Source of the DNA: Verrucomicrobiota bacterium JB024
Lineage (GTDB): Bacteria; Verrucomicrobiota; Verrucomicrobiia; Opitutales; Cerasicoccaceae
Direction: 5' to 3'
DNA length: 38,240 nucleotides
Assembly (NCBI GenBank): GCA_030673825.1
Contig: JAUTCS010000082.1
Location: 1-38,240 of the forward strand
The position numbers and the translations under genes were made by a program. Below, piece by piece: positions 7,810-16,382 of the stretch (positions are counted from its first letter, which is position 1; each line of letters starts with the position of its first letter). The notes below the pieces were generated by a model, which did no database searches, was not told where the DNA came from, and worked only from the letters and a program-made list of their open reading frames with translations.

Positions 7810-9602
7810 GAGAGTTTCATCAGTTGGGTGCCGAGGGTTTCCAGGCGGGCCATCTCTGCGCGCAGGTCGAGATCGGCACGCTGGAGACCGCCGAACTTCA
7901 GTGCGTCCCCCGCATGGAGGAAGGCCTGCGTCTGCTCGCGGGTGGCGGTATCGACACCCCGGGTCGCCAATAGGCGGTCGATTTCGTCGGCGGAAAGCGC
8001 CTCCGAGGTCTGATCAACAAGGCGACCGACCGCGCCCTGGATGACGCGCTGGGCCTCGCTGTAAAATGCGGCGTGATCACCGGCGGAGGCCGCTTTACGG
8101 GCGGCGGCGAGCCGGGGTTTCAGGGCCTTGCGGGCGCGAACCTCGCGGGCGTAGCGCGGGTCATTCAGCAGGCGATTGTGTCGGCGGCGGGTCAAGAAGA
8201 GTCCGATCAGTACGGCGAGCGGCACGACCTGCACGCCGAGGAACCACGGCGAGAGCAGCAGAGGGCGCATCGACTGGCCCCAAGCGACTACGGTGGTCTT
8301 GATCGGCAGAAGCTCGGGCTGGCGGGCCTGAGCGGGCGCGGTGCCTCCGCCATTGCGGGCCACGGTCGGGGGGATATTCGGGCGCTGGCCGGGCGGGGGA
8401 GGTGTGATCTTCACCGGCACCGGCGGGAGTGTCAGCTCCTCGTATTTTTCCGTGTCGGGATTGAAAAAGCTAAAGCTGACCGCGGGCGTCTCGGTGACGG
8501 ATTCGTCGCGCGGGATGAGCACGTACTTGTAGTCCATACGGCCCTGATAGCGGTAGCGGTCCGTCGGGGCGAAGTCCTCCTCGGGCGTGTACACACGCCA
8601 GCCGTTGTCATCTGCCAGGGTGGGGGCCTCGAAGCGGTCGAAGTTGCCCGAGCCCTCCAGGCTGAAGCTCAACGTCATCGGCTCACCGACTTGAGCCTGC
8701 GTGGGATCGATCTTCGGCTTGCCGCTGGCACGAAAGATCCCAACGGCGCCGCTGAAGTTCTCCGGGCGCCCCTTCTCGGGCAGGTCGAGCACGGTGAGGT
8801 CGTCCTGATTGGTGTAGAGGGAAAGCTTTTGCAGGCTGCCCCGGCGTTGTCCGGAAAAATCAGGAAGGATCGCTTCGACGTCCAATTGGAAAACCAGGGG
8901 GTTGTCTCCGGCCTTGTACGGGCTGACCACCGTCTGCCATATGACCTCAAGATAGATATCGTTGTTACGTTCGATCTCGCGTCGTACCGGCTGGGAAAAG
9001 TCGCTGACAGCGAAGGCATCGCCAATCTTGGTCGGGATGAATTGTCCGATGCTGTTCGCCTGCACACCCCGCTGCACGTAGAGCCGGATCTGAACCGGAA
9101 GGGATTCGCCGACATAAATTTTATCCCGTGGCAGGACCAACTCCATCTGGAGAGGGGGCCCTCCTTCGTCGTTGCCAGCGCTGGCCACCCTTGCGCTGGG
9201 CAATACCTTCAACGTCGCCGCCGGGATGGTGGCGCTTGCACCGTCAACGATGATCTTGCACTCGGAGATGGTGTACTCGCCCTCGGCGTTCGCGCGGACA
9301 CGAAACTGATAGGATTCGCTGACGACCGTCTGCGTATTGATTGTGTTCGTGGACGTGCTCTTGCCCAAGGTGGCGATTTGGAGGCCCTGAGGAGGTTTCA
9401 GTGCGCTAAAATCAACGGCGAAGCCTCGAACAACAAAAAAGCCTCCTCCTCCCTTGATCTCCTTGCTCACGGTAACTCGGTACACCCCCATTTCGCCGGC
9501 CCGTAAGATGGAGGGCTCGAACGAACTGGTGACACGGATCTCCTGCGCGGCGAGCGTGCCGGCGAACAGGATGCCTAGAAATAGAGCGGTAAGCGTGCGC
9601 AT
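7806..9602 (-). CDS. batD: BatD-like oxygen-tolerance protein
   Basis: 598 aa from the ATG at 9602, which gives a signal peptide MRTLTALFLGILFAGTLAAQ. A TTG five codons earlier is in frame but would leave batD overlapping the previous stop and adds nothing. The exported part has BatD-family beta-rich domains, with LVLPRDKIYVGESLPVQIRL, IPTKIGDAF, QPVRREIERNNDIYLEVIWQ and a DYKYVLIPRDESVTETPAVS strand near residue 370. A Pro-rich linker leads to one membrane segment (LGVQVVPLAVLIGLFLTRRR) and a cytoplasmic helical tail of about 120 residues. It is the sixth gene of the operon, 8 bp after the batB-batC stop and overlapping batE by 4 bp. The envelope role is inferred from the family. Confidence 0.88.
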   Translation of the reverse strand: MRTLTALFLGILFAGTLAAQEIRVTSSFEPSILRAGEMGVYRVTVSKEIKGGGGFFVVRGFAVDFSALKPPQGLQIATLGKSTSTNTINTQTVVSESYQFRVRANAEGEYTISECKIIVDGASATIPAATLKVLPSARVASAGNDEGGPPLQMELVLPRDKIYVGESLPVQIRLYVQRGVQANSIGQFIPTKIGDAFAVSDFSQPVRREIERNNDIYLEVIWQTVVSPYKAGDNPLVFQLDVEAILPDFSGQRRGSLQKLSLYTNQDDLTVLDLPEKGRPENFSGAVGIFRASGKPKIDPTQAQVGEPMTLSFSLEGSGNFDRFEAPTLADDNGWRVYTPEEDFAPTDRYRYQGRMDYKYVLIPRDESVTETPAVSFSFFNPDTEKYEELTLPPVPVKITPPPPGQRPNIPPTVARNGGGTAPAQARQPELLPIKTTVVAWGQSMRPLLLSPWFLGVQVVPLAVLIGLFLTRRRHNRLLNDPRYAREVRARKALKPRLAAARKAASAGDHAAFYSEAQRVIQGAVGRLVDQTSEALSADEIDRLLATRGVDTATREQTQAFLHAGDALKFGGLQRADLDLRAEMARLETLGTQLMKLS

Positions 9603-9610
9603 GGTCTGTA

Positions 9611-12463
9611 CTACCAATCTTTACGTTTGCCCTCGTCGTCCACGTTATATTGCTGCGGGACGTAGAGCGAAGGCAGTTTCTTGTCATCTTTTTTCAGGGC
9701 GTCGAGCAGGCGGCGGGCTTCCTCGCGCGTCATCACACCGGGGACGCGGGGCACATCCTTGGCCTCTTCGCCGCCTTCGCCCACGGCGGCGGCGGGCTTT
9801 TTCTCGCCCTCCTTACCACCGGCCTCGGCGGCAGCCTGCTGCTCCTTGGCGACCTGTTCGGAAAGCTCCTTCAACTGCTCCTGGCTCAAACCCTCTTCGC
9901 CGGGACCTCCCTGGTCCTGTTGCGGCTCAGCACCGGCGGGCTGCTGTTGCTGGCCGCTCTGGCCGGGCTGAGGCTGTTGAGACTCTTGCTGTTTTTGTGA
10001 ATCTTCTTCTCCGGGTTGTTCGCCTTTGTCCTGTTGTTCTTCTTCGGGTTTCTGCTGATCCTGGCCAGACTGATCCTCTCCGGAGGAGTTTTCATCCTGC
10101 TTCTGTGAATCTTGCTGGTCGGGCTGCTCCTGCTCGCCCGATTGCTGCTTTTGCTGCTGGTCGGAGGCGTTGTCCTGATTTTGTTGCTGCTCTCCGGACT
10201 GTTGCTGGTCCTGCTGCCCCGATTGCTGGTTCTGGTTTTGTGAATTCTGTTGGTCCTGCTGGCCGCTGTCTTGCTGGTTCTGCTGAGACTGATCCTGATT
10301 CTGCTGCTGGCTGGAATCGGAGGAGGACTGCTGATTGTTCTGTTGGTTTTGCTGCTGCTGATTCTGATCGTTCTGTTGCTGCTGGTCCTGCGATTGCTGC
10401 TGATCGTCCTGCTGGTTCTGGTCCTGGTTTTGCTGATCCTGATTCTGTTGGTCGTTTTGTTGGTTCTGATCGTTCTGCTGTTGTTCGAGCAGCTTTTTGA
10501 GTTCGTCGATCAGCATGCCGAGCACCTCGGCGTTTTCGGCGAGCTGTTTGGCTTCCTTGGAAAAGGCTTCATTGTTCTCGGCCTGGCGATCGAGCTTGCG
10601 AGTGACGACGTCCAGATTGTGCGCGGCGTCCCGGCTGTCAGGGGCCAGCTCCAGCGAACTCTTGTACTCGTCGGCGGCCTCGCGCCAAAAGGTCGCGCTG
10701 TTCTCACCGGCGCTGGCGGTGGACTCGCTCTGCTCCTGAGCCTGTGTGGTGGCTTGCTTCGCCTGCTCGGCTTGTTGGATAGCCTGCTGAATCTCCTGCT
10801 GCGGGACCATGGTCTGCGTGGTTTCCTCACTGCGCAGCGCGGCAGGGGTGCGGTTGGGCTCGGCACGCTTGAGGATGTCGTTGCCGGTGTCGAGCGCCTG
10901 CTTCGTCTGCGCGAAGGCGGACTCGTTGGCCCGACGGACATCTTCGGCGGGCGGAGTGTCGGCGAGCGCGGCCTTGCCGAGCTGGTAGCTGGCGTTGCCC
11001 AAATTATAAAACGCGTCTGCCTGGAGCTCCAGGTCGAGCGCGGTCAATGCCTGCTGATAGGCCTGACGGGCGGCCTCGTATTCACCCTGCGCGTAAAGGC
11101 TGTTGCCGAGATTGTAGCTGGCCTCCGAGTCAGCAGGGTTAGCGGTCGCGGCGGCAGCGTACGCCTGAGCAGCAGCCGTGTAGTTGCCGGATCGATACAG
11201 CTTGGCCGCCTGCGCGGGAGTGAGGGTGACGACGGGCGGGGAGGGCTCGGTCTCAGAGGATTCATCCGCAGAGTCGGACGGAGCTTCGGGCGGGGTCGCT
11301 GGTGCCGAGGCCGGAGTCGTGATCGGCGCTCCCGTCGGAGCGGGGCTGCTCGTCTGGGCGTGTGCATTCGTCGGCGTCAGGAGACAGGCGGCCCCCAGTA
11401 GCGCAGCCATCGCAGCGGCGGCGTTTTGTTTTCCTTTGGACAGCTTGCGCAGGCGGCGACGCAGGAACAGCTTGCGGGTGCCCACCAGCGGTTCCCACGC
11501 CAGCAGGAAGAGCGCGAGCCCGAGCGGCCACTGGAAGCGTTCGATGCCGATCTTGGTGCGGCGGCTGCCGAGGTCCTGGTCGGGAATGGACTTCAGCCCA
11601 GACTCGAATACCTGCTCCAGCCCGTAGCCCGAAGCGCCCAGTGGTACATAAAATCCCCCCGTGGCCTCGGCGATGTCCCTGAGCGTCTGCTCGTCGAGGC
11701 GGGTCGTGACGGGCTTGCCGTCGCTGTCACGCAGATACTCGATCTGGCCGCGTGCGGTTTCAACGGGGATGAGCTCGCCCTCGGGCGTGCCAACGCCGAC
11801 GGTGTAAACGGTCATGCCGCGTGAGGCCAGCAGCCGGGCCTGTTCGACGCCACTTTCCTCTAAATCCTCGCCATCGGTGATGAGGACGACGACCTTGTGA
11901 TTGTTGTCTTCGCTAAAGGCGTTCTCGGCCTCGGTCAGGGCACGGGCGATGTCCGTGCCGCCGTGGGAGATGACATTCGTGTCCACGGCCTCCAGCGCGA
12001 GACGGAAGGCGTCGTAGTCCAGCGTGAGCGGGCACTGGAGAAACGCGTTGCCAGCGAAGGCGACGAGCCCGACGCGGTCGCCGGGGATCTTGTCCACGAA
12101 GTCGAGGATGGCGAGCTTCGAGCGCTCCAGGCGGTTGGGCCGGATGTCCTGCGCGAGCATGCTCTTGGAAGAGTCGAGGACAAACAGCACGTCGATGCCG
12201 CGGGCGGGCGACTCGCGCCAGGTGTAGCCGTACTCCGGACGGGCCAGCGCGAGCATGACCAGCGCGATCCCTGCGGCGATCAGCAGGTGCTTGAAGCGAC
12301 GGCGGGCGGGGCTGAAGGAACGCAGCAGCCCGGTTAGCAACCGGTCCGCGGCGAACTTGCCCAGCTCGCGTTTACGGGCGCGCGCGGCCAGGTGGAACAG
12401 GAACCACAGGACCAGCAGCGCGGCTGGGATGGCGTAGAGCCAGACTGGAGAGTGGAAGGTCAC
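9611..12463 (-). CDS. Fused BatB-BatC: VWA + TPR + Q/N-rich protein
   Basis: 950 aa, starting with GTG that overlaps the batA stop (GTGA). Order: N-terminal membrane segment; a second at about 60-80 (LLIAAGIALVMLALARPEY); a VWA domain with MIDAS residues (VLDSSKSML, VVLITDGEDLEESG); a membrane segment near 315-333; then a second signal-like stretch at about 343-371 (MAALLGAACLLTPTNAHAQ). After it come TPRs (LYRSGNYTAAAQAYAAAATA, ASYNLGNSLYAQGEYEAARQ), a helical region, a Gln/Asn/Asp/Ser-rich tract at about 661-855, and the conserved C-terminal end (MTREEARRLLDALKKDDKKL). BatB and BatC are usually separate genes; here one frame covers both. Predicted location: membrane-anchored, with the TPR and Q-rich parts probably periplasmic. 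The low-complexity DNA uses mixed CAG/CAA/AAC/AAT codons. Confidence 0.88.
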   Translation of the reverse strand: MTFHSPVWLYAIPAALLVLWFLFHLAARARKRELGKFAADRLLTGLLRSFSPARRRFKHLLIAAGIALVMLALARPEYGYTWRESPARGIDVLFVLDSSKSMLAQDIRPNRLERSKLAILDFVDKIPGDRVGLVAFAGNAFLQCPLTLDYDAFRLALEAVDTNVISHGGTDIARALTEAENAFSEDNNHKVVVLITDGEDLEESGVEQARLLASRGMTVYTVGVGTPEGELIPVETARGQIEYLRDSDGKPVTTRLDEQTLRDIAEATGGFYVPLGASGYGLEQVFESGLKSIPDQDLGSRRTKIGIERFQWPLGLALFLLAWEPLVGTRKLFLRRRLRKLSKGKQNAAAAMAALLGAACLLTPTNAHAQTSSPAPTGAPITTPASAPATPPEAPSDSADESSETEPSPPVVTLTPAQAAKLYRSGNYTAAAQAYAAAATANPADSEASYNLGNSLYAQGEYEAARQAYQQALTALDLELQADAFYNLGNASYQLGKAALADTPPAEDVRRANESAFAQTKQALDTGNDILKRAEPNRTPAALRSEETTQTMVPQQEIQQAIQQAEQAKQATTQAQEQSESTASAGENSATFWREAADEYKSSLELAPDSRDAAHNLDVVTRKLDRQAENNEAFSKEAKQLAENAEVLGMLIDELKKLLEQQQNDQNQQNDQQNQDQQNQDQNQQDDQQQSQDQQQQNDQNQQQQNQQNNQQSSSDSSQQQNQDQSQQNQQDSGQQDQQNSQNQNQQSGQQDQQQSGEQQQNQDNASDQQQKQQSGEQEQPDQQDSQKQDENSSGEDQSGQDQQKPEEEQQDKGEQPGEEDSQKQQESQQPQPGQSGQQQQPAGAEPQQDQGGPGEEGLSQEQLKELSEQVAKEQQAAAEAGGKEGEKKPAAAVGEGGEEAKDVPRVPGVMTREEARRLLDALKKDDKKLPSLYVPQQYNVDDEGKRKDW

Positions 12464-13494
12464 GGGATGCGCTTGAAACGGGTGTTGGCTAAAAGCTGCT
12501 CAAGGCCGATCAGCCCCAGAGCCAGGAAGCACGGCCAGACGAACAGCTCCTCATAGGTGGAGTAGTGCTTGAGCTTGGCCTTGGTTTTTTCGAGTTGGTC
12601 GATCTCGTCGTAAATGTTGGCCAGTTCCTCCTTGTTGGTGGCGTGGTAAAACTTGCCCCCGGTGACCTCGGCCACTTCCTGGAGCATCTTTTCGTCCACC
12701 GCGCTGTCCACATAATCCACGACGATCCGACCGGAGAAGTCCCGAATGTAGTCGCCATTGGGGGTGACACGCGGCATAGGTACGCGGCCGCTGGAGCCCG
12801 CTGCGATAGTGTAAAATTTGATCCCGAAGGCTTTGGCTGCTTCGGCTGCGGCGACGGGCGGGATCTTGTTCACGGTATCCTCGCCGTCCGTCAGCAGGAT
12901 GACGATGCGGCTCTTCGCGGGCTGGTCGCGCAGGCGGTTGCTGGCCATGCCGATGGCTGGACCGATGGCGGTCGCGGTCGAGTCGATGCGCCCGATGTTG
13001 AGGTTGTTGACAAGCTTGAGCAGCCACTCGTGGTTGAGCGTGAGCGGGCTGACCAGGAAGGGCTCCTTGGCAAAGGCAACGATGCCGATACGGTCATCGG
13101 GCCGCTGCTCGATGAAGTGCGTGATGGTACGCTTCACAATGTCGAGGCGGTTGGCCAGGTCGGTGTCCGTAGCGAAGTCCAGCGCGTGCATCGAGCCCGA
13201 GACGTCCACCGCCAGGATGATGTCGATCCCGCTCGTCTCGATCTCGGAGTGGCCCTTGCCCAACTGCGGGCGGGCGAGGGCAATGATGAACGCGGCCAGT
13301 GCGAGCAGGCGCAGGAAAAACAGCAGCGCCCCGGCGCGGGTTTTCGTCCGGCCACTGACGGCGCGGGCCAGCGCCACGCTGGAGAAGACCATGGCGGCGT
13401 TTCGCCCCGAGCGCCCGCGCAGGATCATCAGCACGGGCAGCACCGCGAGCAGCCAGAGCAGTTCCGGATTAGCAAACTGGAGCGAGGTGGTCAT
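12460..13494 (-). CDS. batA: BatA-like VWA membrane protein
   Basis: 344 aa. The N-terminal half carries two membrane segments (ELLWLLAVLPVLMILRG and ALLFFLRLLALAAFIIALAR) on either side of a basic loop. A von Willebrand A domain follows with a complete MIDAS: DVSGSM (Asp-x-Ser-x-Ser), the Thr in RIDSTATAIG and LLTDGEDTVNK. A C-terminal membrane segment (ELFVWPCFLALGLIGLEQLL) closes the protein. This is the standard aerotolerance BatA architecture at the standard length. It overlaps the upstream DUF4381-like gene by 4 bp (ATGA) and the downstream fusion gene by 4 bp (GTGA), which implies translational coupling. VWA proteins next to MoxR ATPases usually act as adaptors for metal-dependent or chaperone functions; the client is unknown. 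Confidence 0.92.
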   Translation of the reverse strand: MTTSLQFANPELLWLLAVLPVLMILRGRSGRNAAMVFSSVALARAVSGRTKTRAGALLFFLRLLALAAFIIALARPQLGKGHSEIETSGIDIILAVDVSGSMHALDFATDTDLANRLDIVKRTITHFIEQRPDDRIGIVAFAKEPFLVSPLTLNHEWLLKLVNNLNIGRIDSTATAIGPAIGMASNRLRDQPAKSRIVILLTDGEDTVNKIPPVAAAEAAKAFGIKFYTIAAGSSGRVPMPRVTPNGDYIRDFSGRIVVDYVDSAVDEKMLQEVAEVTGGKFYHATNKEELANIYDEIDQLEKTKAKLKHYSTYEELFVWPCFLALGLIGLEQLLANTRFKRIP

Positions 13495-14207
13495 GACTTG
13501 GGCGGAGTCGGTGAGACATCCTCGGGAATGACGGCAGAGGAAGGGGTGGCTTTCGGGGCGGGGGCAATCAGCTTACGCATGTCGCCCTCGACCTCGTCGC
13601 GTTCCTCCTGGGCGAGCCCGGCGGTGTTGCCGACTTCTTCGCTCAGGTCGATCTTTTCGATAAAACTCGTGGCGGTGGACAGCAGGCGCTCGCGCTCGTC
13701 CGATCCGAAAGCATGGCGGGCGAACTTCGCCAGGTCGCACAGCCCGAGGAACTCGCCCAGCACGGCCACGGCGGAGGGCTTGAGCTGCGGGTTGTGGCGG
13801 GCGGTGGCGAGAAACTCCTCTGTCGTCTGCTCGGGGGCGCGCAGGCCAAGCGCACGCTCCATGTAGCCGCGCAGGGCATCCGACACGGCGAAGGAGAAAC
13901 GCTTGTCTGCGTCGGGCTGGCCGTCCTCCAGAATGGCGCGGGCCTCGGAGAGTTGCTTGAGCGCCAGCTCGCGCGCGGTGAGCGGGCGGGGCCGGTTGAG
14001 GCGCTTGACGATGAGGCGTATCAGAAAAATCACGACAACCGCGCCGACAATGACGGTTGGAACCAGCCAGGGCCAGTTGGCCTCCCAGTAGGTATCACCG
14101 GCGAGGCCGCGGATGTCCATGATGTCGTCCTCCTGCGCGTAGAGCGGGGCGGCAGCGAGCAAGGCCGCTGTCATGGAAATGTGGATACGTGGAGAAAGAA
14201 AGTTCAT
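13491..14207 (-). CDS. DUF4381-like membrane protein of the Bat operon
   Basis: 238 aa. A signal-like N-terminus (ISMTAALLAAAPLYAQEDD) is followed by DIMDIRGLAGDTYWEANWPW and a membrane segment (LVPTVIVGAVVVIFLIRLIV), then a basic stop-transfer (KRLNRPRP) and a helical cytoplasmic domain (ALKQLSEARAI... SDALRGYMERALGLRAPEQT, TEEFLATA). The position between DUF58 and batA and the overall layout match DUF4381-type proteins found in these operons; I assign the family by architecture, not by a decisive motif. It overlaps both neighbours by 4 bp. The periplasmic part is short, so most of its interactions are probably cytoplasmic, with MoxR or DUF58. Confidence 0.78.
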   Translation of the reverse strand: MNFLSPRIHISMTAALLAAAPLYAQEDDIMDIRGLAGDTYWEANWPWLVPTVIVGAVVVIFLIRLIVKRLNRPRPLTARELALKQLSEARAILEDGQPDADKRFSFAVSDALRGYMERALGLRAPEQTTEEFLATARHNPQLKPSAVAVLGEFLGLCDLAKFARHAFGSDERERLLSTATSFIEKIDLSEEVGNTAGLAQEERDEVEGDMRKLIAPAPKATPSSAVIPEDVSPTPPKS

Positions 14208-15133
14208 CGGCGCTTGCTGCGGTTGGAGAAATACTGGCGCAGGCGGGTGATATAGGGCTCGGTCGTGCTGACCGGGATGACGCCGACCCCGGATTGGCGA
14301 AGGCCGCGCCAGAGCTGGTCGAGGCGGCGCTGGTTCTCACGTTTATAAAGGGAACGCAGGGGGCGGCTGGAGGTATCGACCTCGACGACCTGGCCGGTCT
14401 CGGCGTCCTCCAGCGTGACGATGCCGATGTCGGGCAGCTCGGCCTCGCGCGGGTCGGCCATGACGATGGCGGTGAGGTCGTGGCGCTTGTTGGTGAGGGT
14501 GAGCTTACGGAAGACCGTGTCGCCGTGGCGCTGCTCGGGGTCGGGCAGGCGGCCGTCGGGCCCCTGGAGAAAGTCCGTCACGAGAAAGGCAACAGAGCGG
14601 CGCTTGAGCAGGCGGTTCATGGTGTCGAGTGCGTTGACAATGTCCGTGCCGGTGCTCTGCGGCTCAAAGTACAAGATCTCGCGGATGACGCGCAGGACGT
14701 GCTGACGGCCCTTTTTCGGCAAAATGACGGCCTCGACCTGATCGGTGAAGAGAATGAGCCCGACTTTGTCGTTGTTGCGCACGGCGGAAAAGGCCAGCAC
14801 GCTGGCGATCTCGGCGGCCCGCTCGCGCTTGGACTCCTCGGCGGAGCCGAACGAACCCGAGGCGGAAAGGTCCACCAGCAGCATGATGGTCAGCTCGCGC
14901 TCCTCACGGAATTTCTTGATGAAGGGGCGGTCCATCTTCGCGGTGACGTTCCAGTCGATGGAGCGCACGTCGTCGCCGGGGGTATACTCGCGGACCTCCT
15001 CGAAGTCCATCCCCTGGCCCTTGAAGATGCTGTGGTAGGCCCCGGCCAGCGCGTCGGTCACGAGCCGGTTGGTACGGATCTCGACCTGCCGGACTTTTTT
15101 GAGGATTTCGCGGGTTCTGTCGGTGGACTGCAT
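14204..15133 (-). CDS. DUF58 / VWA-like domain protein
   Basis: 309 aa, soluble. The DUF58 signature is clear: GAYHSIFKGQGMDFEEVREY followed by TPGDDVRSIDWNVTAKMDRP, then FIKKFREERELTIMLLVDLS with the MIDAS-like DLSASGSFG. Another VWA-type strand follows (RSVAFLVTDFLQGPDGRLP). Family length is about 290-310 aa, so it is complete. The gene sits 78 bp after moxR and overlaps the DUF4381-like gene by 4 bp. MoxR-DUF58 pairs are among the most common bacterial AAA-VWA pairs; the DUF58 protein is thought to act as the cofactor or substrate adaptor of MoxR. Its ATG at 15133 opens with MQSTDRTREILKKVRQVEIR, the usual start for the family. Confidence 0.92.
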   Translation of the reverse strand: MQSTDRTREILKKVRQVEIRTNRLVTDALAGAYHSIFKGQGMDFEEVREYTPGDDVRSIDWNVTAKMDRPFIKKFREERELTIMLLVDLSASGSFGSAEESKRERAAEIASVLAFSAVRNNDKVGLILFTDQVEAVILPKKGRQHVLRVIREILYFEPQSTGTDIVNALDTMNRLLKRRSVAFLVTDFLQGPDGRLPDPEQRHGDTVFRKLTLTNKRHDLTAIVMADPREAELPDIGIVTLEDAETGQVVEVDTSSRPLRSLYKRENQRRLDQLWRGLRQSGVGVIPVSTTEPYITRLRQYFSNRSKRR

Positions 15134-15211
15134 GGGAATGATTAACGGAGCGAAAACGCCGGCAACCGCGTCGCGGGCAGCGTATCGGGTTTATCAATAC
15201 ACCTTGACGGC

Positions 15212-16201
15212 TTACGGGACCGGGACGGTCTCGAAGATCTTCGCGACGATGTCCTCGCTGGTGAGGTCCTCGGCCTCGGCTTCGTAGGTCGGGATGACGC
15301 GATGGCGCAGCACATCCATGCCGATGGTCTTGACGTCCTGCGGGGTGATGTAGCCGCGCCCTTGCAGGAAGGCCCAGGCCTTGGCCGCGAGGGTGAGCGC
15401 GATGGTGGCGCGGGGGCTGCCCCCGAACTGCACAAAGTGGTCCATCTGGAGCCCGTACTGGCTGGGCTTGCGGGTGGCGAAGACGATATCGACGATGTAG
15501 TCCTTGACCTTGTCATCGACGTAAATGCCGTCCACGACCTCGCGGGCTGCGAGAATGTCGCTCGGGCGGATGACGGCGCTGACGTCCATCTTCGGCGCGG
15601 TCGAGGCCATGCGCTCGAGGATGCTGCGCTCCTCCTGGCGGCTCGGATAGCCGATCTTCAGCTTGAGCATGAAGCGGTCCACCTGGGCCTCGGGCAGCGG
15701 ATAAGTCCCCTCCTGGTCGATCGGGTTCTCCGTGGCCAGCACGAGAAAGGGGGTGGGGAGCTTGTAGGTCTCGTCGCCGAGCGTCACCTGGCGCTCCTGC
15801 ATGGCCTCCAGCAGCGCGGACTGGACCTTGGCCGGGGCGCGGTTGATTTCGTCCGCCAGCACGAGGTTGGCGAAGACCGGGCCCTTGCGCGTGTAGAACT
15901 CCGCGGTCTGCGGGTTGTAAATGAGCGTCCCGATGATGTCTGCCGGAAGCAGGTCCGGGGTGAATTGCAGGCGCGAGAATTCCGCGTCGATGGCGCTGGC
16001 CAGCGTGCGGACCGAAAGGGTTTTGGCCAGACCGGGGACGCCCTCCAAAAGGACGTGGCCGTTGGCTAAAAGACCGACCAGGAGGCGTTCCACCAAGTAG
16101 TCCTGGCCGATGATGACTTTGCTGATTTCCTGACGAAGGACGGGCACCCAGGCCGCTGCTTCCTTCACCTTTTCGTTCATTTCGGGGAGTGTCGCAGTCA
16201 T
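15212..16201 (-). CDS. MoxR-family AAA+ ATPase
   Basis: 329 aa from the ATG at 16201 (MTATLPEMNEKVKEAAAWVP). An upstream in-frame ATG at 16252 would add 17 residues with no family support. Seen: Walker A GVPGLAKT, FTPDLLPADIIGT, Walker B LADEINRAPAKVQSALLEAM, sensor 1 (LATENPIDQEGTYPLPEAQV), DRFMLKLKIGYP, and the C-terminal lid (GGSPRATIALTLAAKAWAFL). These are textbook MoxR features. MoxR ATPases act as chaperones that mature or remodel partner proteins, here most likely the VWA proteins encoded next to it. It is the first gene of the Bat operon, with a leader of about 100 nt and a possible promoter at 16317-16345. Confidence 0.94.
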   Translation of the reverse strand: MTATLPEMNEKVKEAAAWVPVLRQEISKVIIGQDYLVERLLVGLLANGHVLLEGVPGLAKTLSVRTLASAIDAEFSRLQFTPDLLPADIIGTLIYNPQTAEFYTRKGPVFANLVLADEINRAPAKVQSALLEAMQERQVTLGDETYKLPTPFLVLATENPIDQEGTYPLPEAQVDRFMLKLKIGYPSRQEERSILERMASTAPKMDVSAVIRPSDILAAREVVDGIYVDDKVKDYIVDIVFATRKPSQYGLQMDHFVQFGGSPRATIALTLAAKAWAFLQGRGYITPQDVKTIGMDVLRHRVIPTYEAEAEDLTSEDIVAKIFETVPVP

Positions 16202-16316
16202 GATTGTTTTACTGGAATCCGATAGGGCTAAAAGACCGATAAACAAAGGCAATGTTTCCTTTTTTTAAAGGATATTTACCCCCGTAAACGCACCGAAGCC
16301 TGTGAGAGAAAATCGG

Positions 16317-16345
16317 ATATAAAATATTCCCGCCCCCTCGCGCAA
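16317..16345 (-). promoter_or_regulatory. Possible promoter of the moxR-bat operon
   Basis: On the minus strand TTGCGC (16345-16340) and TTATAT (16322-16317) are 17 bp apart; TATATC at 18 bp is an equal alternative. This would give a leader of about 105 nt before moxR. The flanking bases contain no other good pair. It is a weak call based on pattern only. Confidence 0.3.
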
Positions 16346-16382
16346 ACGATTTTTTCGGAGAGGAGAGATATGTGGGAAAGAG

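Noticed and set aside
10250-11401. 383-aa Leu/Val-rich frame on the plus strand across the Q-rich tract
   Set aside because: Antisense of CAG/CAA codons is read as Leu/Val runs that mimic membrane segments; the minus strand has VWA and TPR domains.
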